Source: Sedimentisphaerales bacterium
GTDB taxonomy: Bacteria; Planctomycetota; Phycisphaerae; Sedimentisphaerales; Anaerohalosphaeraceae
Assembly (NCBI GenBank): GCA_028282905.1
Contig: JANQGW010000009.1
Location: 1-64,000, forward strand
Direction of reading: 5' to 3'
DNA length: 64,000 bases
A program made the translations under genes and the position numbers. Under the pieces are notes generated by a model that worked only from the letters and a program-made list of their open reading frames with translations, was not told where the DNA came from and did no database searches. Positions 58,111-64,000 of this stretch are shown here, one piece after another (within the stretch, counting starts at the first letter, position 1; every line of letters begins with the position of its first letter).

Positions 58111-58983
58111 CTACCATTCGACCACCTGGCCGAAGGCACCGCTGAGGTTATCGATAATGTCGGTGGCAATCAGGCTGACGTGTCCGTGGATGGCGGCGGC
58201 TATATTGCCGGCCAGGCCGTGGACATAGACGCCGAGGACGGCAGCGTCAAACAGTGACAGGCCCTGTCCAGCCAGTGCGGCGATGACGCCGGTGAGCACG
58301 TCGCCGCTGCCGGCGGTGGCCATGCCGGGGTTACCGGAACTATTGACATAGACCTGCCGGCCATCAGTAACCACAGTGCCGGGGCCTTTTAGTACAACGA
58401 TTGTTTTTGTCTTTTCGGCCATTTTAGCGGCACATTCGGTGCGGTCGTCCGGCATCGGTTCGCGAAAAACGCTTTTCCACAGGCGGGTCATCTCGCCCGG
58501 ATGGGGCGTGAGAACCACATCGGCCGTTTTCTTTGTCATCCAGCCGCCGGGGCCGCTGAGTTTGGCCAGCACATTCAGACCGTCGGCATCAATGACTAAC
58601 TTTAGCCCATCAGTTGCCAGCAGCGACAATGCTATGTCCCGAACGCCCGAACTAATGCCGACGCCGGGGCCGAAACCGACAATATCATTATCTGATAGAT
58701 GAGATTGGAGTTCGGCAGCGGCTTTTGAATCCATCTGTCCGGCATTCTCCACCAGCGGAATGGTTGTATAACAGGGATTGAGTACGGCCACCTGCGGCTG
58801 AACCGAAGCGGGAGATGCCACACGCACCAAACCGGCGCCGCTGCGAAGTGCGGCGGTGGCCGCCAAGGCCGGCGCCCCGCTGAAGCCGGTGCTGCCGCCG
58901 ATAATCAGTACTTTGCCGAATGTGCCTTTGTGGCCGTCGCTGGGCCGCTTTGCTAACATCGGAAGTTCGGTGATTTCGTGCAT
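58111..58983 (-). CDS. ADP/ATP-dependent NAD(P)H-hydrate dehydratase
   Basis: Repairs hydrated NAD(P)H with ATP or ADP. ATG 58983 (AAAGG upstream) gives 290 residues with ribokinase-like fold motifs: HKGTFGKVLIIGGSTGFSGA, VLTPHPGEMTRL and NPGMATAGSGDVLTGVIAAL with the catalytic Asp. The epimerase domain found in bifunctional YjeF is absent. It lies 13 bases after the methyltransferase gene stop (58997), so it belongs to the same transcript. Confidence 0.93.
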   Translation of the reverse strand: MHEITELPMLAKRPSDGHKGTFGKVLIIGGSTGFSGAPALAATAALRSGAGLVRVASPASVQPQVAVLNPCYTTIPLVENAGQMDSKAAAELQSHLSDNDIVGFGPGVGISSGVRDIALSLLATDGLKLVIDADGLNVLAKLSGPGGWMTKKTADVVLTPHPGEMTRLWKSVFREPMPDDRTECAAKMAEKTKTIVVLKGPGTVVTDGRQVYVNSSGNPGMATAGSGDVLTGVIAALAGQGLSLFDAAVLGVYVHGLAGNIAAAIHGHVSLIATDIIDNLSGAFGQVVEW

Positions 58984-58996
58984 TGATCTGCCTTTC

Positions 58997-59749
58997 TTAT
59001 TTTTGGAATTTACGGCGGATTCCTTTAACAACATCTTTTAGATAGGCACCGAGACCGTAGCGTTCTTTCTGGTAGATGATTTCCTGTCGCACTTCGGTCG
59101 GCTGCAAGGTGTCGCCATTGTTTATTTTTTTGGCATACGCCCAGCCGTCCTTGACGGAAAAGTCAGAGTATGCAGGGTGTGGTTTTACCAGTAATTCGTA
59201 TATTTTGCGAACCTGAAGTGCGGACCGCTCATCGGGCGGCATTTTTTGTACCCTTACGGTATCTTTCAATGCAGGGCTTTTCTCATAGGACCAGTCAATG
59301 TCGTCAAAAATAATCCAGCCGCCGGGTTTTAAAAGCCTGTCAACGAGGTAAAAAGCGAAGCCATCCGTATTCCAACTATGCGCGCCGTCCAGGTAACACA
59401 GGTCGTAACGGGGCGTCGGGTCATCTTCGATAAGCTTCATTAGCCGCCAGAGGTAAGACGTTGGTTCATAATAAACATCCACCCTTTCTCTCAAGCCCAG
59501 CTCGGATAATAGGTTTTCGATATTGGGTTCTCGCTTTCTCGCAGATTCCAAATCAATCGTTGTGATCTTACCTTCTGACAATTCATCGAGGGCCGCGGCC
59601 ATGTAACAGGTCGAAACGCCATGAAAAAATCCCAATTCAATGATGGATTTTGGTTTTTCCCTGAGAATAAATTCGGTCATCGTCTCGGCCTGCTGTTCTG
59701 ACATATGAGGAATCCCGGACAGCCTTCGGTGGACCTGTTCAATTTTCAC
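58997..59749 (-). CDS. Class I SAM-dependent methyltransferase
   Basis: 250 residues with the Rossmann core of the Methyltransf_24 type: SIIELGFFHGVSTCYMAAAL (SAM-binding Gly-x-Gly region), TTIDLESARK, LCYLDGAHSWNT and LKPGGWIIFDDIDWSYE. Substrate unknown. GTG 59749 lies inside the last 11 bases of larB, with AAGGAG upstream, so the two are translationally coupled. Confidence 0.82.
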   Translation of the reverse strand: MKIEQVHRRLSGIPHMSEQQAETMTEFILREKPKSIIELGFFHGVSTCYMAAALDELSEGKITTIDLESARKREPNIENLLSELGLRERVDVYYEPTSYLWRLMKLIEDDPTPRYDLCYLDGAHSWNTDGFAFYLVDRLLKPGGWIIFDDIDWSYEKSPALKDTVRVQKMPPDERSALQVRKIYELLVKPHPAYSDFSVKDGWAYAKKINNGDTLQPTEVRQEIIYQKERYGLGAYLKDVVKGIRRKFQK

Positions 59750-60524
59750 GGTTTTCTCCTTGTGGATTGGATATTTTCATGTTGATCTGGGCAGCGGCGT
59801 AGGCGGCGCCGAAGCCATTGTCGATGTTGACGACGGTCACGCCCGAGGCGCAGCTGTTGAGCATGGTCAGCAGTGCCGACAGGCCTTCAAAACTGGCGCC
59901 GTAGCCGACACTGGTGGGTACGGCGATCACCGGGGAATCAACCAGCCCGCCGACGACACTGGCCAGCGCCCCTTCCATGCCCGCGACGACAATCACCACA
60001 TTGGCGGCCCGCAACTGCTCGACGTTGCCCAGCAGACGATGAATGCCCGCCACGCCGACATCGCACAGCAATTCGACGTTCTGGCCCAGCATGTGTGCGG
60101 TGACGCAGGCTTCTTCGGCCACCGGCATATCAGCAGTGCCGGCGGTGACAACAATAATATTGCCAACCGGATTCTCAATCGGTGCCTGTTGGAGGACGAT
60201 GATCCGGGCGGCTTTTTCGTACCGCAGTCCGTCCAGTTGGGTCATTCGCTCGACTTCGTCATAGACGTTTGACTCAGCGCGAGTAGCGATAATGTTATGG
60301 CCGGTTTTGGCCAGTGTGGTAAAAATACTTGCGATCTGCTCGGGTGTCTTGCCGGGGCAGTAGATGACCTCCGGAAAGCCGCAGCGGATGGTGCGGTGAT
60401 GGTCAATCCGGGCAAAGCCGAGGTCTTCAAACGGCAGATGCCGCAGCTTTTGGACAGCCTCTTCGACATTCACAGAGCCGTCGCGAACATCGGTTAATAA
60501 TTTTTCTATCTGTTTTTCATCCAT
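59739..60524 (-). CDS. larB: LarB, nickel-pincer cofactor biosynthesis
   Basis: LarB carboxylates and hydrolyses nicotinic acid adenine dinucleotide, first step to the nickel-pincer cofactor of lactate racemase-like enzymes. The product has the family blocks ARIDHHRTIRCGFPEVIYC, VEQLRAANVVIVVAGMEGA and TSVGYGASFEGLSALLTML. ATG 60524 is used; upstream in-frame residues are not typical. Length 261 residues. larC and larE are not in the window, so the pathway would have to be completed elsewhere. The methyltransferase gene overlaps its end. Confidence 0.9.
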   Translation of the reverse strand: MDEKQIEKLLTDVRDGSVNVEEAVQKLRHLPFEDLGFARIDHHRTIRCGFPEVIYCPGKTPEQIASIFTTLAKTGHNIIATRAESNVYDEVERMTQLDGLRYEKAARIIVLQQAPIENPVGNIIVVTAGTADMPVAEEACVTAHMLGQNVELLCDVGVAGIHRLLGNVEQLRAANVVIVVAGMEGALASVVGGLVDSPVIAVPTSVGYGASFEGLSALLTMLNSCASGVTVVNIDNGFGAAYAAAQINMKISNPQGENREN

Positions 60525-60631
60525 ATTCTGATCCGCTTTATTGTCCACAGATTTCACAGATTGATACCGATTAAAAATAAAATATTATTTAAATAATCCG
60601 TGACAATCCGCGTAATTCGCAATTACTTTTT

Positions 60632-61666
60632 TTAATCTGAAGTTGCTTTGGGTTCTAATGTCAGGTCGGCGAACTGGCCGGCTTGATATTTGTAATAGGC
60701 CAGCGAGGCGACCATGACGGCATTATCGGTGCAAAGGCTCTTTGGCGCTGAAATGAACGCCAGATTCTCCTTTTGGCACATCGCCTCCATCGCTTCGCGC
60801 AGTGCGCCATTGCAGGCGACGCCGCCACCCATGAGGACGCTTTTTGCGCCAATCTTTTTGGCAGCACGGTGTGTCTTTTTGACCAGTACATCAATGACCG
60901 CAGCCTGAAACGATGCGGCAATATCGGCGATCTCCTGGTGACTCATCGAAGCGACGCGGTTTTCGCCCTTCATATCCTGGCCCTGGCAGTGATACAGCAC
61001 GGCGGTTTTAAGGCCGCTGAATGAAAAGTCCAGCGAGTCCTTGTCCATCAGAGATCGGGGGAACCGAATGGCTTTCGGATTGCCCTCTCGGGCGATTTTT
61101 TCGATGTTGGGCCCGCCCGGATACGGCAGCCCCAGAATCGTCGCAACTTTGTCAAATGCCTCACCGGCGGCGTCGTCAATGGTCTTGCCGAGCAACCGCA
61201 AGTCAAGAACAGATTCGGCATCGTACAGATTGGAGTGTCCACCGGAGACAATCAGGGCCACCGCGGGCAGTTCTACCGATTCGCTTTCGATCAATGCCGA
61301 CTGTAAATGGGCATGGACATGATTGACGGCTATCAGCGGTTTGTCCCATGCAAATGCGAGCGTTTTAGCGGCGGTGACACCTACCATCAGCGAAATCGTC
61401 AGCCCCGGCTGGTTGGCAATCGCTACCGCATCAATCTCATCGGGGGTGACATCGGCCTGTGCGATTGCCTGCTCGACTATCGGCAAAATCTTTTCCACAT
61501 GCGCCCGCGAGGCCAGTTCCGGCACGACACCGCCGTATTTTTCGTGCAGTTTGGTCTGCGAGGCCACGACAGACGAGCGAATCTGCCGCCCATTGGTCAC
61601 GACCGACGCGGCCGTTTCGTCACAACTGGTTTCAATCCCCAAAATGGTTACATCTTTTTCAGCCAA
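60632..61666 (-). CDS. tsaD: tRNA N6-adenosine threonylcarbamoyltransferase TsaD
   Basis: TsaD with TsaB and TsaE makes t6A at position 37 of ANN-decoding tRNA. The 344-residue product begins at TTG 61666 (GGAG upstream), with LGIETSCDETAASVV, metal-binding VNHVHAHLQSA, DDAAGEAFDKVATILGLPYP and VLMGGGVACNGALREAM. Length is normal. It is the first gene of the minus-strand run with larB 107 bases downstream. Confidence 0.96.
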   Translation of the reverse strand: MAEKDVTILGIETSCDETAASVVTNGRQIRSSVVASQTKLHEKYGGVVPELASRAHVEKILPIVEQAIAQADVTPDEIDAVAIANQPGLTISLMVGVTAAKTLAFAWDKPLIAVNHVHAHLQSALIESESVELPAVALIVSGGHSNLYDAESVLDLRLLGKTIDDAAGEAFDKVATILGLPYPGGPNIEKIAREGNPKAIRFPRSLMDKDSLDFSFSGLKTAVLYHCQGQDMKGENRVASMSHQEIADIAASFQAAVIDVLVKKTHRAAKKIGAKSVLMGGGVACNGALREAMEAMCQKENLAFISAPKSLCTDNAVMVASLAYYKYQAGQFADLTLEPKATSD

Positions 61667-61851
61667 TCTTATTCTCCGGTTACTAAAATCGTAGATAACG
61701 GGCCGGCTACCCGACCTGCGTTAAAATCAATATTTACCATAGCTTAGCTGCGCAGAGGAAAACTGTCAATAGATTCCTTGCTTGACTTGACGCCGATTTT
61801 CGGGTATCATCTGTCCTTATTAAACAAAAACCCTTGCAAAAGCAGCGTGTG

Positions 61852-63009
61852 ATGAAATCAAAAATACCGAACGCCGACATTGAATTTCAGTATATCGATA
61901 CCCCCGAAGAACTTGACCATCTGACGGCGCTGCTGCAATCGGTTGAAGAGGCGGCTTTAGATACCGAAGCCGACAGTTTTCATCACTATCAACCCAAAAT
62001 CTGCCTGATTCAGTTGAGTTTTAACCGGCAAAACTACGTGATTGATCCGCTGGCAGAGATGGATTTGGGCGGATTTTTAGCGGAATTGAGCCGCAAGCGA
62101 CTCATAATTCACGATGCGGGGTACGATCTTCGATTGATGAATGCGGATTTCGGCTTCAAGCCGACGCAGCCGGTGTTTGACACGATGCTGGCGGCTTCTT
62201 TGGCGTCACTGAAAAGTGTCGGGCTATCGGGTTTGTTGAATCTGCTGTTTGATAAAACTGTGGCCAAGGGCAATCAGCGGGCGGACTGGTCCCGGCGTCC
62301 TCTGCCGAAAAAGCTTCTGCATTATGCCGTTGAGGATACGGCATTTCTGTTTCAAATTAAGCACTATCTCGAAACCGAATTGACGCGGTTGGGCCGGACC
62401 GATTGGCATACGGAAACCTGCGAATGGGCGGTTCGGGCGGCTTATATGGACAAAGAACCGACGGACCCGGAACGGCAATGGCGTATTAAAGGCACCGGGC
62501 AACTGGCCCCGAAGGAAATGGCGTTTGTGCGCAGTATATGGCACTGGCGCGAGGCGATTGCCAAGCGGACAAATTTGGCGTTGTTTATGATTTGTCCCAA
62601 TGCCGACGTTATCCGGCTGGCCGAATGGGCGGCCCGGCGAAAAAAGCCTGTGACCGCTGAGACACGGCTGCCGATTCGTTGTAAACACTACAATAAAGCG
62701 TCGCTCATTAAGGCTCTGCAGCAAGCACAGAAATTGCCGGCACAGCAATGGCCCGGTAAGATTAAATCTGATCCGTCTAAACGGCTTTCCGACGCTACGC
62801 GCACGGTGATTAACCAGTTGAAGGCCGAGTGTGAAATTGTGGCCGAACAATTGGACTTGCCGGTGCAACTGCTGGCATCGCGGGCGGCTCTGACACGTAT
62901 TGTACTGAATAATGCAACCACGTTTGAACAAATCCAGAAAAAGAAAATCCTGATGCGATGGCAAACCAATCTACTGCTCGAAGCAATTCAAAAAGTGCTG
63001 TCATCATAA
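61852..63009 (+). CDS. Ribonuclease D-like 3'-5' exonuclease with HRDC domain
   Basis: Trims 3' ends of tRNA and other small RNAs. 385 residues from ATG 61852 (frame also open upstream from TTG 61834, no clear ribosome-binding site for either). DEDDy active site: ALDTEADSFHHY (Asp, Glu), IIHDAGYDLRLM (Asp), LHYAVEDTAFLF (Tyr, Asp). The HRDC helicase-like domain lies about 205-300, and a second helical region follows. It is divergent from tsaD with a 185-base gap. Confidence 0.9.
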   Translation: MKSKIPNADIEFQYIDTPEELDHLTALLQSVEEAALDTEADSFHHYQPKICLIQLSFNRQNYVIDPLAEMDLGGFLAELSRKRLIIHDAGYDLRLMNADFGFKPTQPVFDTMLAASLASLKSVGLSGLLNLLFDKTVAKGNQRADWSRRPLPKKLLHYAVEDTAFLFQIKHYLETELTRLGRTDWHTETCEWAVRAAYMDKEPTDPERQWRIKGTGQLAPKEMAFVRSIWHWREAIAKRTNLALFMICPNADVIRLAEWAARRKKPVTAETRLPIRCKHYNKASLIKALQQAQKLPAQQWPGKIKSDPSKRLSDATRTVINQLKAECEIVAEQLDLPVQLLASRAALTRIVLNNATTFEQIQKKKILMRWQTNLLLEAIQKVLSS

Positions 63010-63038
63010 ATACAAGTTACACTTATCCGGAGGAAAAC

Positions 63039-64000
63039 ATGTCAACTTCATGTTTGAATTGGAAAAAACAACTTAAAATCCTTTTTCTCAGCTTTATCAT
63101 TCTCACTTCGATTGGATTTTCATCAACAACCGTTTTAAGCCCGGACGAATCACTTTCTGCGACGTTTGGTTTAAAGGCCGGCCAGCCAACCTGGCAATTG
63201 CATTTTAAGGAAGAACTTTATATTGATACCTCTCGATTGGGTCCGGAATTGTCACTGCATGCACTTGGTGCCCTTGAAACGGTGGTTCAAAAAAAGCACA
63301 TCGTGCGAGAAACCGTCAAAACCGTTTGGGGAAAGTTCAGCCAATACGATAATCATTATACGGATTTTGTCTGGACGCTGAAAGAAACCGACGGGGCCAA
63401 GCGAGTCATTGAAATTAATGCTCGGCTGTATGACAGCGGAATTGGAATCCGGTACCGATTCCCTGCTGACGGCGGCTGGGGCGATACAATTGTACTGACC
63501 GGAGATCAAACCGAGTTTCGGTTTGCCGGCGATTATACCGGTTTTTCCTATCGGCCCGAACGTGACCCGCTGGGGCCTCAGCCCTTGAGTAAATTTTCAC
63601 ATTGCCAATTGCCGTTAACTGTCAAATGTGATTCCAACGCATATTTAGCAATCCTGGAGACGGCGGTCTTCAATGAAGCCCCCCTCTCGCTCAAACGCCT
63701 TACAAACAGTGACACTGCATTTACTGCCAACCTTGCAAAATCGACTATAACGTCAGGCGCAACAACCTCCTGGCGGACGGTTCTTGTCGGCAACACACCG
63801 GGCGAGCTGCTCGTTTCGCCGGCTGTGTACTGTCTCAATCCGCCGTGTAAAATTGAAGATACGAGCTGGATTCAGCCTGGGCTGGCGTTTTGGGACTGGC
63901 GGGCGTGGGGCGCAAAAACTGACGATGGATTCACCTACGGCTTGGACATGGCCAGTTGGAAACGATTCATTATTAGATGCGAAATATGATCAGAGATAAA
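63039..64000 (+). CDS. Glycoside hydrolase family 97 protein, frame broken near window end
   Basis: GH97 enzymes remove glucose or galactose from oligosaccharides. ATG 63039 (GGAGG upstream) starts a signal peptide (about 1-32) and the N-terminal beta-sandwich of the family (LSPDESLSATFGLKAGQP; later AGDYTGFSYRPERD), then the start of the catalytic barrel, WIQPGLAFWDWRAWGAK and DDGFTYGLDMASWKRF. The frame stops at 63987-63989 a few codons later, where the family would continue into the first barrel strand; all three forward frames close before 64000, so a single-base slip does not restore it. The catalytic residues further on are not in the window. Either the gene is truncated or the sequence is unreliable at this edge. 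Confidence 0.78.

Overview
The window reads as a chromosomal segment of a Gram-negative, anaerobic or facultative polysaccharide degrader, most likely a planctomycete of the Phycisphaerae/Sedimentisphaerales type. The reasons are the mix of PEP-CTERM proteins, very large secreted proteins ending in dockerin-like EF-hand pairs, GLUG-like and FG-GAP repeats, a GH2 beta-galactosidase and a GH97 enzyme, together with lipoproteins and planctomycete-style hypothetical secreted proteins. The lineage call is inference from gene content, not from a marker-gene tree. No rRNA, tRNA, CRISPR array, phage or transposase gene was found.

Layout: (i) 1-6.4 kb, minus strand: a cut cysteine desulfidase-like gene, then the translation operon ffh - small unknown gene - rpsP - trmD - rplS - yraN - truD, without the usual rimM. 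(ii) 6.5-23.8 kb: a BioD-like P-loop protein, gpsA, plant-type phosphofructokinase, planctomycete-type envelope proteins, a CPBP protease, a Cache chemoreceptor, a damaged sppA, hflX, an AT-rich secreted protein of unknown role, a nitroreductase, a TauE/SafE transporter and small membrane proteins. (iii) 23.9-31 kb, plus strand: YqhD-like alcohol dehydrogenase, YhaM-type exonuclease coupled to a NUDIX hydrolase, a large secreted protein, a thymidylate synthase-like protein and a lipoprotein alkaline phosphatase.

(iv) 31.3-46.5 kb is the most unusual part. Three mosaic exoproteins (1239, 1704 and 1218 residues) share a nearly identical beta-helix block, FG-GAP repeats that come in sets of exactly seven (a seven-bladed propeller; the middle protein has two), and the same C-terminal dockerin-like tail, but differ at the N-terminus (GLUG-like, SUMF1-like, GLUG-like). 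Two near-identical small PEP-CTERM proteins are interleaved with them and a third PEP-CTERM protein converges on the cluster. Conserved spacers suggest growth by tandem duplication and module swapping.

(v) 46.6-53.4 kb, minus strand: a compact five-gene envelope-lipid operon (membrane protein, alpha/beta hydrolase, two SGNH hydrolases, Lnt-like N-acyltransferase) next to a MarR regulator and a CDP-alcohol phosphatidyltransferase; dyad sites of similar sequence precede both marR and the operon. (vi) 53.5-64 kb: GH2 beta-galactosidase, a single-HKD PLD nuclease with a cysteine tail, an AhpD-like protein, NAD(P)HX dehydratase, a methyltransferase coupled to larB, tsaD, RNase D and the start of a GH97 gene.

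Recurrent small elements: a two-hairpin REP-like repeat at five sites, a TA-flanked 160-bp palindromic MITE-like element, and CACAGAG-type repeats. Two conserved genes carry internal losses that remove catalytic residues (yraN, sppA), and both window ends run into sequence that no longer matches the gene family it interrupts; assembly error versus real decay cannot be told apart from the sequence alone.
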